DNA of 24,338 nucleotides from a virus. Below are positions 14,682 through 22,304 of this stretch, one piece after another. The position numbers were made by a program, and so were the translations under genes. Position 1 is the stretch's first letter; the number at the start of each line of letters is the position of its first letter. Under the pieces are notes generated by a model. It worked only from the letters and a program-made list of their open reading frames with translations. It ran no database searches and was not told the DNA's origin. The DNA lies in IMG/VR virus record IMGVR_UViG_3300046804_005163, positions 1 to 24,338 of that record; one strand, written 5' to 3'.

Positions 14682-16748
14682 TTATACTAAAAGCGTTCCA
14701 ACAACAAGAACATCAGAGTTATTGTTGAGGGTTGTAACACGGAGACGAACAGAACCTGTTCCTGAATCTATATCTGCAGAAACAGATCCCAATGAACCAT
14801 TTGTTCCAACCATTGCATATTCTGTAATGGCTATGTTGTTTGATGTGTCAAGGGTCAAGATAACCTTTGAAACATCTGTGTGTGAGCCACTAGCAATCTT
14901 CACAAGGAATTCTGCAGAACGATATGAAGCATGTAACCATGCGTATGCAGTATGTGTGCTTGCTGTTGGTACATTATGTGATGCTGCTACCTGTTTTGCA
15001 ACAGAAGCAATTTCTACTGATGGGAAGTCAGGTGTGACTGCCTCAAGAGCGGATACTGCACGAGCATTTGTAAAGTAAAGATGTGATGTACCTTCTGCAA
15101 GGTCATCAGTTGTAGAATCTGCAACACCATTTTCTGCGGTAATTGTAAGATTATTTGATCCATCCTTTGTAATTACAATGTTTGTCTTAGTAGCATTTGC
15201 AAGAAGAGTTGCTGCTTCTGCTTTTGCACGGGCTGCAGTGTAATAAAGGTTTGTACCCTCTTCAATATCAGATGTTGTAAGAGCATTGATTGCATTATTA
15301 ATTGCATTGTTGCGGTCAGTTACTTCATCAGAAACTAATCCGTCAGCATAAGCCTTTGCGTCATTCTTTGCTGTAAGAGCAACACCATCTGCATAAGTTT
15401 CATATGCATTTGTAATTGCAGTCTCACGAGTATCTGTGTAGGCATTTGCATCATCAAGTGCATTGCTTGCTGCTGTATTAGCATAGTTCTGATAAGCAGT
15501 TGTAATTGCAGTCTCACGATTATCTGTATATGACTTTGCTGCATTTTCTGCATCAGTTGCAACACCATCTGCATATAACTTAGTAGCAGTGATTGTTGTA
15601 TCGATTTCAAATGTTGTGCCATCAAGAGTTAAACCATTTCCAGCAAGGTATGTACCCTGACCTGAGAACTGTGTCCAAGACTGTCCTGTAAATGATGATA
15701 GGTAGTGCTCAGCCTGTACCCATGCTGTTGAACCATAGTTGGTTCCTTCCATCACGAATACTGCTGCACCAACTAATTCAGAATAAGCATCTGCATCAAC
15801 TGCACGAGTAAGGGTCCAAGAACCACCTGTGCTGTTATATACATAGATACCGCTTGTTGCACCAGCATTAGTGATAAGAATTCTATATCCGCTATCAGCA
15901 TCTCCTAATACATCATGTCCATCAATAATTAATTGAGTTGCTCCACTTCCAGACATTGTTGGAATTGCATCATCATAAAGAAGGTGAACTGCTTGCTTCC
16001 AGTTAAGACCAGAAGAAAGTCCATCAGCATATGCCTTAGCATTATTCTCTGCAGTTGTTGCTGCTGTATCAGCATATGATTGATATGCTGTTGTTATTGC
16101 TGTTTCACGAGCATCTGTATAATCATTTGCATCGTTAAGTGCATTTGTTGCTGCACCGTCAGCATAATTATTTGAACGAGTTACCTCTGAAGTAATAGCA
16201 TTATCTGTATAAAGATTTGCTGCTGCTTCTGCTGCATTAGCCTTTGTTGTAGCATCTGTTGCTGCATCAGCAACTGCATCATTATAAGCACCCTGTACAG
16301 CATTGTTACGGGCAGTTACTTCATCAGCAATTTCGCCATCTGTGTATTGCTGTGCTGCAAGCACTGCATCATTATATGCATCTGTTGCTGCACCAATTGT
16401 GTCCCACAAACCAGTATTAGCATCTACTGCTCTTTGGTTTGTAAAGTATTTATTTGATGTACCCTCTGAAAGGTCATCTGTATTATGGTTTGAAAGTGAA
16501 GAAACTGTACCAGTTACATCACCAATGAGATCTGCTGTAATTGTTCCTGCAGCAAAATCTCCTGAACCATCACGTTTTACTACTGTATTAGGTGTATTTG
16601 CTGAATCAGAAGATCCACCAATGAGACCAATAATATAATTTTGGTCATCTGTCTTTTTGGTCAAAACATCGAAATTGTTAACTGTTGCAGTTGTTCCTTC
16701 AACGATGAGACCATTTTTTACTTTAAAGTCTTTGTTGACTGTTGCCAT
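14682..16748 (-). CDS. Long tail fibre with coiled-coil arms and central knob
   Basis: A 688-aa fibre. The docking segment (1-30) is followed by three copies of DLxEGTxxxYFTxxRA (91-107, 493-509, 548-564), a motif common in phage fibres. Ala/Asp/Thr-rich arms at about 120-243 and 388-490 carry YTDxRETAITxAYxxYA repeats, likely trimeric coiled coil. They flank a knob (245-390) with WTQFSGxGTYxxxNGLTLxGTTF, also present in the 1044-aa fibre. The C-terminal domain (590-688) matches most of the 148-aa protein at 16765-17211. ATG at 16748 with AAGGAG. It is likely part of the host-recognition apparatus. Confidence 0.85.
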   Translation of the reverse strand: MATVNKDFKVKNGLIVEGTTATVNNFDVLTKKTDDQNYIIGLIGGSSDSANTPNTVVKRDGSGDFAAGTITADLIGDVTGTVSSLSNHNTDDLSEGTSNKYFTNQRAVDANTGLWDTIGAATDAYNDAVLAAQQYTDGEIADEVTARNNAVQGAYNDAVADAATDATTKANAAEAAANLYTDNAITSEVTRSNNYADGAATNALNDANDYTDARETAITTAYQSYADTAATTAENNAKAYADGLSSGLNWKQAVHLLYDDAIPTMSGSGATQLIIDGHDVLGDADSGYRILITNAGATSGIYVYNSTGGSWTLTRAVDADAYSELVGAAVFVMEGTNYGSTAWVQAEHYLSSFTGQSWTQFSGQGTYLAGNGLTLDGTTFEIDTTITATKLYADGVATDAENAAKSYTDNRETAITTAYQNYANTAASNALDDANAYTDTRETAITNAYETYADGVALTAKNDAKAYADGLVSDEVTDRNNAINNAINALTTSDIEEGTNLYYTAARAKAEAATLLANATKTNIVITKDGSNNLTITAENGVADSTTDDLAEGTSHLYFTNARAVSALEAVTPDFPSVEIASVAKQVAASHNVPTASTHTAYAWLHASYRSAEFLVKIASGSHTDVSKVILTLDTSNNIAITEYAMVGTNGSLGSVSADIDSGTGSVRLRVTTLNNNSDVLVVGTLLV

Positions 16749-16764
16749 TTTATTATCTCCTTAT

Positions 16765-17211
16765 TTATGCCTTAAGTCCAATTCGTGCGTAACGAACTGT
16801 GACTGGCTTGTATGCAGGATCTGGAGTCACTGTTAAAGCGACGGTATTTCCAGTCCGTGAGACGCTAATGGTGCCAATATTCCCATCATTGTCAATTGTG
16901 CCGTATTCGGAAACAGAGACATTTTCTCCATCTACAAGTACGGTCAACTCTGTTGCATAGAACTTATTGTCCCCTGCTGTTATTTTAGCAATTGAAACAA
17001 TATACTTGACCATTCTCCATTCTGTTGCATCAAAATTATCAACTACTGTTGTATTTTCAATGCCAGTTATTGTGTTTTCATTATTACCCATAGATCCAAG
17101 GTCTGTGGAACGGGCAGAGGCGGAATCAATTAAATCTTCATAATCCTGTTGTGTAGGACGATCACCAGTTTGAAATTTGGTTTTTAAGGTTGGAATTGAA
17201 ATTTTTGCCAT
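16765..17211 (-). CDS. Small tail fibre-related protein
   Basis: A 148-aa protein. IPTLKTKFQTGDRPTQQDYEDLIDS, paraphrased as an IPxLKxxFxTGDRPTxxDYxxLIDS motif at residues 6-30, is a recurrent N-terminal module in phage tail proteins. The remainder (65-148) is a beta domain with VSIAKIT, SVSEYGTIDNDGNIGTISV and VRYARIGL that aligns with the C-terminus of the 688-aa fibre (ITEYAMVGTNGSLGSVS). The start ATG at 17211 is six bases from a TATAAT box; the AAGGAG is 13 bases away, too far for normal use, so a leaderless transcript is possible. It is probably a fibre base or connector. Confidence 0.7.
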   Translation of the reverse strand: MAKISIPTLKTKFQTGDRPTQQDYEDLIDSASARSTDLGSMGNNENTITGIENTTVVDNFDATEWRMVKYIVSIAKITAGDNKFYATELTVLVDGENVSVSEYGTIDNDGNIGTISVSRTGNTVALTVTPDPAYKPVTVRYARIGLKA

Positions 17212-17217
17212 ATCGGT

Positions 17218-17223
17218 ATTATA
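17218..17223 (-). promoter_or_regulatory. -10 box suggesting leaderless start of the 148-aa gene
   Basis: TATAAT on the minus strand ends six bases before the ATG at 17211, so transcription would begin at or next to the start codon. No TGN extension and no clear -35 box are present. Confidence 0.35.
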
Positions 17224-17244
17224 ACTCCTTATTTTGATATTTTA

Positions 17245-17466
17245 TTACAAAATCCAGTTGCTATATCCAATAACTTGCAACGGGATAGGTGGAACATTAT
17301 GAGAACTATAACCCTCAATATTGATAGATGTAAATCTTACCCTAAATGGTAATGCATGCTTAATTTGTATCTTTGGGGCAATGGGATCTATTTGTCTGAT
17401 TTGATAATCAATTGGTTTGATATATTTTGTTTTATGTTTTAGATTAGATACTGTTGCTGTTGCCAT
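17245..17466 (-). CDS. Small hypothetical virion protein (73 aa)
   Basis: Starts at the ATG at 17466, which overlaps the upstream stop as TAATG. It has basic, beta-rich content (KHKTKYIKPIDYQIR, LPFRVRFTSINIEGYSS) and no cysteine or membrane segment. I do not recognise the family. Its place between two virion-type genes in one transcript suggests a structural or connector role. Confidence 0.6.
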   Translation of the reverse strand: MATATVSNLKHKTKYIKPIDYQIRQIDPIAPKIQIKHALPFRVRFTSINIEGYSSHNVPPIPLQVIGYSNWIL

Positions 17467-17870
17467 TAATCTGTTACATCTTCGAGAATCTTCATGCTAC
17501 CCTGGCATACTGTCCAGACTCTGGTAGGATCTGATAACTGAATATCAAAGATATCTCCTGTTTGCAAGATTACAGATTGTTCAGATGTTAGCCAAACAGT
17601 AAATTCTCCAATAAGATCGTCTGCATCATGTTCTGGGTTTAATTCCATTATCAAAGTTGCATCGTCAGTAATAATTCCTAAATCAGCAGAATTGTTTGGT
17701 CTTTTAATTTTCATATTAATATTCCAATCAGGAATATTTAATGGTTCTCCTGCATCATCAACTACATAAACCTTAAATCCAGATGTGTCTCCACGAACAA
17801 CTGTCCAAAGAACTGTTGGTGGTTTTTCACCGATATCATATGAAGATGCTGATCCACGAAAATTTGCCAT
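17466..17870 (-). CDS. Virion/baseplate-type protein (134 aa)
   Basis: WTVVRGDTSGFKVYVVDDAGEPL, reduced to its VRGDTxxFxVxxxDxxGxP core at residues 24-44, followed by INMKIKRP and FTVWLTSEQSVILQTGDIFDIQLSD, is a pattern seen in small beta-sandwich proteins of phage tails and baseplates. VWTVCQGSMKILEDVTD closes it. The ATG at 17870 stands six bases after TGA-TATAAT, and there is no ribosome site, so translation may be leaderless. The exact position in the virion is unknown. Confidence 0.6.
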   Translation of the reverse strand: MANFRGSASSYDIGEKPPTVLWTVVRGDTSGFKVYVVDDAGEPLNIPDWNINMKIKRPNNSADLGIITDDATLIMELNPEHDADDLIGEFTVWLTSEQSVILQTGDIFDIQLSDPTRVWTVCQGSMKILEDVTD

Positions 17871-17876
17871 ACTGTG

Positions 17877-17885
17877 ATTATATCA
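17877..17885 (-). promoter_or_regulatory. Extended -10 box, probable leaderless promoter of the 134-aa gene
   Basis: TGA-TATAAT on the minus strand, six bases before the ATG at 17870 and overlapping the end region of the upstream gene. The spacing is that of leaderless genes, common in Actinobacteria and Deinococcus. Confidence 0.5.
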
Positions 17886-17887
17886 TA

Positions 17888-18427
17888 TTAGGCTAATCCA
17901 GCCTTCAATGCTCCCCATGTTCCGTTGCCTTTTGCTTCAACAATAATAATTCCAGAGTTTGCTGCATGTGCAACAATTCCAACTGCACCTGATCCACCTG
18001 CTGGTCTATTTTTTGTCAATCCTCCATCTGGTCTACTTACATACAAAACATCTCCAGTTGTAAATGATGAAGTATCTATATTAGTAAGAACTCCAGCAAC
18101 AACAACTTTTCCAGTAGCGTTATTTGCTAATGATGCCTTTAATAATCCTAATACTGGTTTAAATATTTCTGAGTCCCATAAATCTTCATTATAATGTTTT
18201 ACTCCTGGAACGGTATCTGAGTAATTATATATATAAACAGGGGTTCCAGCAGGCAGCGTAATTCCACTTATATTTTTAACATCTATCTGTATAATTGATA
18301 CATCAATTGATTCTAAAGATTCTTTAACATCTTGTGCTAATTCTTTAAAATCACCGTGAACATTTACTGGATCTGTAGACTTAGGAAAACTAAGTTGAAA
18401 TTGTCCAGTTGTATAATCTGTTGCCAT
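17888..18427 (-). CDS. Virion structural protein, probable tail component (179 aa)
   Basis: The frame is open to 18466, but the ATG at 18427 is preferred: the 13 extra residues are atypical (two Cys) and the promoter lies inside them. After MATDYTTGQFQLSFPKS the protein has GITLPAGTPVYIYNYSD, ATGKVVVAGVLTNIDTSSF, TTGDVLYVSRPDGGLTKN, with PxGSGAVGIVA and GIIIVEAKG. This GDxLYVSxxGGLT pattern recurs in phage surface or fibre-associated beta proteins. It is the first gene of the minus-strand tail operon and has no ribosome site; transcript and translation starts probably nearly coincide. Confidence 0.65.
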   Translation of the reverse strand: MATDYTTGQFQLSFPKSTDPVNVHGDFKELAQDVKESLESIDVSIIQIDVKNISGITLPAGTPVYIYNYSDTVPGVKHYNEDLWDSEIFKPVLGLLKASLANNATGKVVVAGVLTNIDTSSFTTGDVLYVSRPDGGLTKNRPAGGSGAVGIVAHAANSGIIIVEAKGNGTWGALKAGLA

Positions 18428-18436
18428 AATGCATTT

Positions 18437-18464
18437 ATTATACCACTTTTGAGATATTTGACAC
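18437..18464 (-). promoter_or_regulatory. Promoter of the tail operon (divergent with the lysozyme promoter)
   Basis: On the minus strand TGG-TATAAT (18437-18445) has GTGTCA 16 bases upstream of the hexamer (18459-18464), four of six matches to the -35 consensus. The -35 box overlaps that of the plus-strand promoter, so the two cannot easily be occupied together. The -10 box ends nine bases from the ATG at 18427. Confidence 0.6.
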
Positions 18465-18487
18465 ACATATCAAATCCATGTTATACT
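18458..18487 (+). promoter_or_regulatory. Promoter of the lysozyme gene
   Basis: A consensus TTGACA (18458-18463) and TATACT (18482-18487) are separated by 18 bases. The 50-base leader contains a 6-bp hairpin (GGCACC at 18500-18505 with GGTGTC at 18515-18520) ahead of AAGGAGG. This is the best promoter in the window and the only one on the plus strand. Confidence 0.7.
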
Positions 18488-18542
18488 AAGAAGTAATATG
18501 GCACCCTTTAACAAGGTGTCATTTGTTTCTAAGGAGGAAACT

Positions 18543-19103
18543 ATGATTAACTTTATGAATAATAACAGGCAAATCATTGGTACACTCAGCATATTAGCGA
18601 TGTTTGGCGTTTGGTCAAATACCGCTAATGCTTCTGAAAACCGATTAAACGATAGTAATATCGTGTCGACAGAAGGTTCCGAGGCCACGCAAGTGGCCAA
18701 AAGTCTTTCTACGGCTAAAGAAGATCAGTTAGAAAAGTATAAGAATGCTATAAATCTATCTGACAAAGATCTTAAAAATCTACTTCATTTAGTAGGTTTT
18801 AAAGGTCAAGATCTTAAGGAGGCTTGGGCTGTCGCTAAAAAAGAATCTGGCGGTAGACCATTGGCCCTTAATAACAGTACAAGAACTGGCGATAGTTCGT
18901 ATGGCTTATTTCAAATAAATATGATTGGCGACCTCGGTCCTGACCGTAGAGATAAGTTTAATTTAGAGTCCAATGTTGAACTTTTTAATCCTGTGCTAAA
19001 TGCACAAATTGCCTATTACATGACAGACGGTGGAAAAGACTGGACTGCATGGCATGGCATTACATCAAAAACTAAGGAACTAATGACAAAATTTCCTGGA
19101 TAA
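18543..19103 (+). CDS. Secreted lysozyme-like (SLT-type) peptidoglycan hydrolase
   Basis: A 186-aa protein from the ATG at 18543, chosen because AAGGAGG ends five bases upstream; an in-frame ATG at 18498 lacks a site and would mask the signal peptide. Residues 1-30 are a Sec signal (hydrophobic 11-24, ANA before S31). A linker (31-75) precedes a lysozyme-like domain: WAVAKKESGGRP with the likely catalytic E101, then TGDSSYGLFQINM (116-128), NPVLNAQIA and DWTAWHG. Such enzymes cleave the glycan strand of the cell wall. The Sec signal suggests export by the host machinery, as in holin-independent endolysins, though a virion or superinfection role is possible. It is the sole plus-strand gene and ends four bases from the convergent epimerase gene. 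Confidence 0.85.
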   Translation: MINFMNNNRQIIGTLSILAMFGVWSNTANASENRLNDSNIVSTEGSEATQVAKSLSTAKEDQLEKYKNAINLSDKDLKNLLHLVGFKGQDLKEAWAVAKKESGGRPLALNNSTRTGDSSYGLFQINMIGDLGPDRRDKFNLESNVELFNPVLNAQIAYYMTDGGKDWTAWHGITSKTKELMTKFPG

Positions 19104-19127
19104 ATAATTATATTAATTTATTTGTCC
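19098..19127. terminator. Possible bidirectional terminator between convergent genes
   Basis: A 10-bp A/T-rich inverted repeat (GGATAAATAA with TTTATTTGTCC-type partner, one G-T pair) spans both stop codons of the lysozyme and epimerase genes. On the plus strand it is followed by AAGTTTTT. The stem is weak in GC. Confidence 0.4.
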
Positions 19128-20115
19128 AAGTTTTTGGAGTTTTTTCTGTGATAAACTCCAGGGGTAAATGATAAGAAAAATCTTTTATTCCCTGGAGTTT
19201 TATCCATTTTACTAACTCTTCTAATCCATCTTTTAGAGATATTGTTGTTTTATAGTCTAATAATTCTCTAGCCAAGTTTGCAGAACAATTAGCATGTTTA
19301 ACTTCTTGGGGTCTACCGTTTACATATATTGGATCCAGATTAAATTCTAAGATTTCTGCAATTATTTTTGCTAATTCATTAATAGTTATAAATTCTTCAT
19401 CTGGTCCTATATTAATAATTTTTCCATTTGCAATGTCTGTTTCACATGCCTTAATAATAGGTTTTATAACATCTTCTATAAAAGAAAAACATCTTTTTTG
19501 ATTACCATCTCCATAAATAATAGGCTGTTTATTCGAAAGCATTCTATTAATCATAATTGATGCAACATTTCTAAATGGATCATCATATTTCTGTCTTGGA
19601 CCAATAATGTTATGAGGAACTAAGATAACATAATCCATTCCATGTGTTTCTGAAATATTTTGTACCAATAGTTCTGCAGCATATTTTGCAATACCGTATG
19701 GATCTTGTGGCATTGGAATCATTGTTTCGGTAAATGGAACTTCTGACTGTGTTCCATATCTTGCCATGGAAGACATATGAACAAACTTTTTTATACCGTG
19801 TTTAACTGAAGCACTTAATACTGTTGATGTAATTCCAGATGTATTTTTTGTAACTAACGAGGGACTAAAAACAGACAAACCTTCATATGCTGTACAGGCT
19901 GTATGCACAACTAAATCAATACCCCTAAACATTGGCTCTATTGCATCAAAATCTGATAGATCTTGTACCCACCATACTACATCTTTAGAAACATTATTTT
20001 CATACCCGCCAATTAAATTATCTATACCGTAAACGTTATACCCTAATTTTAAAAATTCATCTGCCAAATGGCTACCCATGAATCCAGCGACTCCAGTTAT
20101 TAAAACATTTTTCAT
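19108..20115 (-). CDS. NAD-dependent nucleotide-sugar epimerase/dehydratase
   Basis: A 335-aa extended SDR. GVAGFMGSH (8-16) is the Gly-rich NAD loop with D32 (GIDN) at the end of strand 2; S115/S116 and Y140-x3-K144 (YGIAK) form the catalytic set. PHNIIGPRQ and QKRCFSFIEDVIKP are typical of UDP-glucose 4-epimerase, GDP-mannose dehydratase and related enzymes acting on nucleotide sugars. It is the last gene of the glycan cassette, overlapping the methyltransferase stop by one base (TAATG). The likely job is to make the activated sugar used by the two glycosyltransferases; the particular sugar cannot be told. Confidence 0.88.
   Translation of the reverse strand: MKNVLITGVAGFMGSHLADEFLKLGYNVYGIDNLIGGYENNVSKDVVWWVQDLSDFDAIEPMFRGIDLVVHTACTAYEGLSVFSPSLVTKNTSGITSTVLSASVKHGIKKFVHMSSMARYGTQSEVPFTETMIPMPQDPYGIAKYAAELLVQNISETHGMDYVILVPHNIIGPRQKYDDPFRNVASIMINRMLSNKQPIIYGDGNQKRCFSFIEDVIKPIIKACETDIANGKIINIGPDEEFITINELAKIIAEILEFNLDPIYVNGRPQEVKHANCSANLARELLDYKTTISLKDGLEELVKWIKLQGIKDFSYHLPLEFITEKTPKTWTNKLI
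19150..19204. repeat. Long imperfect inverted repeat inside the epimerase gene
   Basis: GATAAACTCCAGGG (19150-19163) pairs with CCCTGGAGTTTTATC (19190-19204) with one bulged base, giving a 14-bp stem with a 26-base loop that itself has self-complementary AAGA/TCTT. It lies in the 3' end of the epimerase gene and just beyond the lysozyme stop, so it could protect or end the lysozyme mRNA. Confidence 0.55.
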
Positions 20116-20633
20116 TATTTATATACCACTATAACTATACTGTCTTTGGAATCAGATGTATCATTCATATTATAAATCTTAAAATTATAACCATTTATAG
20201 AATTTACTATTATGTTTAATTCATTTTCATTTATTATATCTTCCATAAAAAACTTACCACCTAATTTTAATTTAGGATAATAAAGTTTAAACGCATGAAT
20301 TTGTGAAGTTGCATCGTGCATAGAATCATTAATTATATAATCAAAGTAGTTATCTTCAAATTGTTCATAAATATCTTCATACTTTCCCCAATGCATTATT
20401 CCAGGTATGGTTATTGTTTGATCATGATTTGTACATTCAACTCCATGTATTTCTGATTTTTTAAAATATTCTTGCCATAGCCTTAATGAGCCACCTGTAT
20501 ATATTCCTAATTCTAAAAGTTTAATATTTTCTGTTTTATCAAGTTCATTTTGATATATAGGCATATAGTTGTGATATGTATCTTTATCTGTTGGATATTT
20601 TAAATCTAATGAAATTTGTTTTAAATTTTTCAT
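20115..20633 (-). CDS. SAM-dependent O-methyltransferase (TylF/MycF-like)
   Basis: A 172-aa protein from the ATG at 20633 (AAGGAA ten bases upstream); a longer start at 20675 would sit inside the upstream gene without a ribosome site. DTYHNYMPIY precedes motif I, LLELGIYTGGSLRLW (39-53), then IHGVEC, DYIINDSMHDATSQIHAF and PKLKLGGKFFMEDI. This order fits the class I methyltransferases that act on sugar hydroxyls in macrolide pathways (MycF, TylF) and relatives, which bind a metal through Asp residues in the NDSMHD area. In this cassette O-methylation of the added sugar is plausible. Confidence 0.7.
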   Translation of the reverse strand: MKNLKQISLDLKYPTDKDTYHNYMPIYQNELDKTENIKLLELGIYTGGSLRLWQEYFKKSEIHGVECTNHDQTITIPGIMHWGKYEDIYEQFEDNYFDYIINDSMHDATSQIHAFKLYYPKLKLGGKFFMEDIINENELNIIVNSINGYNFKIYNMNDTSDSKDSIVIVVYK

Positions 20634-20634
20634 T

Positions 20635-21402
20635 TTACCAAAATTCCTTTGGTGCAACTTTTTCAAAATTTCCATTGTAATAATGCTGTAATATTAAATT
20701 AGAGCAGTCTTTATATTCTGGCTCAAGATGTAGCATAACTTCCCCTTCGTCAAAATGTCTAACTGGATTATTTATGTTTTGAAAATAATCAAAAACTGCA
20801 TATTGAACTGCAAGCCAATGTAGCGATAGATGATCTTTATCAGAAAGTTTTTCTTTATTATATCTTAATGTATGATTAACATAAAATTTAATATGATCTA
20901 AAATTTCTTGTTTTGCAAATTGTTTATTTAATAAAAATTGTCCATCATTCATTCCTGGCCAGACATGTACCTTTCGCATTATATCTTCGCTATTATCTGG
21001 TTTAGCCCACACAGAGTTTGTATCTCCATACTTAAGAAAAAGTTTATTAACATTATCATGAAAAATAGTATCTGTATCCAAATACAATACGTTGTCTAAT
21101 TTATAATCATTAATTGTTTTAATAGCGTGTTCCCATCTATGCCTTAAAAATTGCTGATATCCTAATTCTGTCCAGGTATCTGGCCAACCCTCTTCATCTT
21201 TATTTTCAAATGGAACTATTGTAATATTATCTTCAATAAAAATATTATCTGAAATTTCTAATGGTGCTATGTAAACATAAACGGGAATCTCTTTATTAAA
21301 TTTTCTAAGAGTATTAATAGAGTATTTTAATTGTTTATAGCATCTATTATCAAATAATGATTGTTCTCTTACATGAAATGAATAGACTATGGCATTTTTC
21401 AT
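20635..21402 (-). CDS. DxD glycosyltransferase (GT-A fold, GT8-like)
   Basis: A 255-aa protein with YSFH at strand 1, VYVYIAP, VLYLDTDTIF (105-114; the DTD at 109-111 binds the metal-nucleotide sugar), MNDGQFLLNK, and a C-terminal YNGNFEKVAPKEFW. The LDxD plus N-x-G-x-x-L-x-N/K pattern is that of GT8-like retaining transferases. It overlaps the upstream GT60-like gene stop as ATGA and runs two bases short of the methyltransferase start. It could extend the first sugar placed by that enzyme; the donor is unknown. Confidence 0.72.
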   Translation of the reverse strand: MKNAIVYSFHVREQSLFDNRCYKQLKYSINTLRKFNKEIPVYVYIAPLEISDNIFIEDNITIVPFENKDEEGWPDTWTELGYQQFLRHRWEHAIKTINDYKLDNVLYLDTDTIFHDNVNKLFLKYGDTNSVWAKPDNSEDIMRKVHVWPGMNDGQFLLNKQFAKQEILDHIKFYVNHTLRYNKEKLSDKDHLSLHWLAVQYAVFDYFQNINNPVRHFDEGEVMLHLEPEYKDCSNLILQHYYNGNFEKVAPKEFW

Positions 21403-22304
21403 AAAATTACCCCGTTAACAAAGTCTAAATTAGCATATTCAGCATATTCTTCCAAAGTTCTTTCTGACCCTAAATATCCTTCTCCAATAATTTTTTCTTT
21501 AAACATTTTATATACTGTGTCTCTAGACACTGCTAAATAATTATGTAACGGCTGTATGTTTTTTTTGTAATGCCAAACACTTCTTCTGTTATATTCTTCA
21601 AAAGAACCTTTTTCTGGACCTGAATACCAATGATATATGACCTGGTTTCTTGGGATTAGTAAATCAAATCCGTTAGTATAAAGCATTGCCCCAATCGGAA
21701 ATTCTTCTGAAAAACAAATATCTTTATTAAGTTGTATATATGGACAAACTGTAAATGTAAAACCTCCAGATATAGACTTTTGATATTTAGTGTTATTTAA
21801 ACATCCTTTATTTATAGTATTTAAATATTCTTTAAAAAGTTTTTGGGCATCTTCATCTTTTCTAAAATCAATATTTTCTGGCATAGGACTTTCGCTTAAT
21901 ATTTCATTACCATTAATATCATAAGAATATGTTGCTGGATAATTTGTTAATACTGGTTTATTATGCCCTAACTCTTTATAATAGTCTATATCAGAAATTA
22001 AAAGTTCATCCCAGTCTTTACATACTCTGCTATGTGAATCTATCATCATGTAATAATCTTCTTTGTTATATAAAGAATGTGCAAGGTATCTGCCGAGACC
22101 AGGACTTAAATTATCTGGTGCCTTACTTGCAATAAATTTAATATTATTATAGTTTTGAATATTTATGTTATCTTCATTTTCAAAAACATAATGAACACCA
22201 AAAAATATATCATTTTTACCAGAACTGTTATTAATAAAGTTATCTATTGTTTTTGGTAACTCATAATCATGATATGCTGCTATGTTTACAAATATACTGC
22301 TCAT
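21399..22304 (-). CDS. Glycosyltransferase of the Skp1-hydroxyproline GlcNAc-transferase family (GT60/PF11397-like)
   Basis: A 301-aa protein. IFVNIAAYHDYELPKTIDN (4-22) is the family's opening strand, GLGRYLAHSLYNKEDYYMMIDSH ends with the metal-binding D89-S-H91, followed by WDELLI. The second half has GGFTF, CFSEEFPIGAMLYTNGFDL and NQVIYHWY, matching the conserved EE, W/YTxGYD and YH positions of this family. The best-known member, Dictyostelium Gnt1, adds GlcNAc to a hydroxyproline made by a 2OG prolyl hydroxylase. Here the gene directly follows two 2OG oxygenase genes (TAATG overlap) near a (PAPT)n protein. The family call is from remembered motifs; donor and acceptor are inferred. Confidence 0.78.
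   Translation of the reverse strand: MSSIFVNIAAYHDYELPKTIDNFINNSSGKNDIFFGVHYVFENEDNINIQNYNNIKFIASKAPDNLSPGLGRYLAHSLYNKEDYYMMIDSHSRVCKDWDELLISDIDYYKELGHNKPVLTNYPATYSYDINGNEILSESPMPENIDFRKDEDAQKLFKEYLNTINKGCLNNTKYQKSISGGFTFTVCPYIQLNKDICFSEEFPIGAMLYTNGFDLLIPRNQVIYHWYSGPEKGSFEEYNRRSVWHYKKNIQPLHNYLAVSRDTVYKMFKEKIIGEGYLGSERTLEEYAEYANLDFVNGVIL

Noticed and set aside
11408-16638. Several long plus-strand frames over the tail fibre genes
   Set aside because: They are shadows of repetitive fibre coding sequence, with no start signals and hydrophobic, non-domain-like products.
18498-18542. Upstream ATG at 18498 as lysozyme start
   Set aside because: It has no ribosome site and would bury the signal peptide; 18543 follows AAGGAGG at good distance.
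20116-20130. TGG-TATATA-like promoter just before the epimerase gene
   Set aside because: It is the coding sequence for the methyltransferase C-terminus, with no gap between genes; the spacing to the ATG is too short for confidence.
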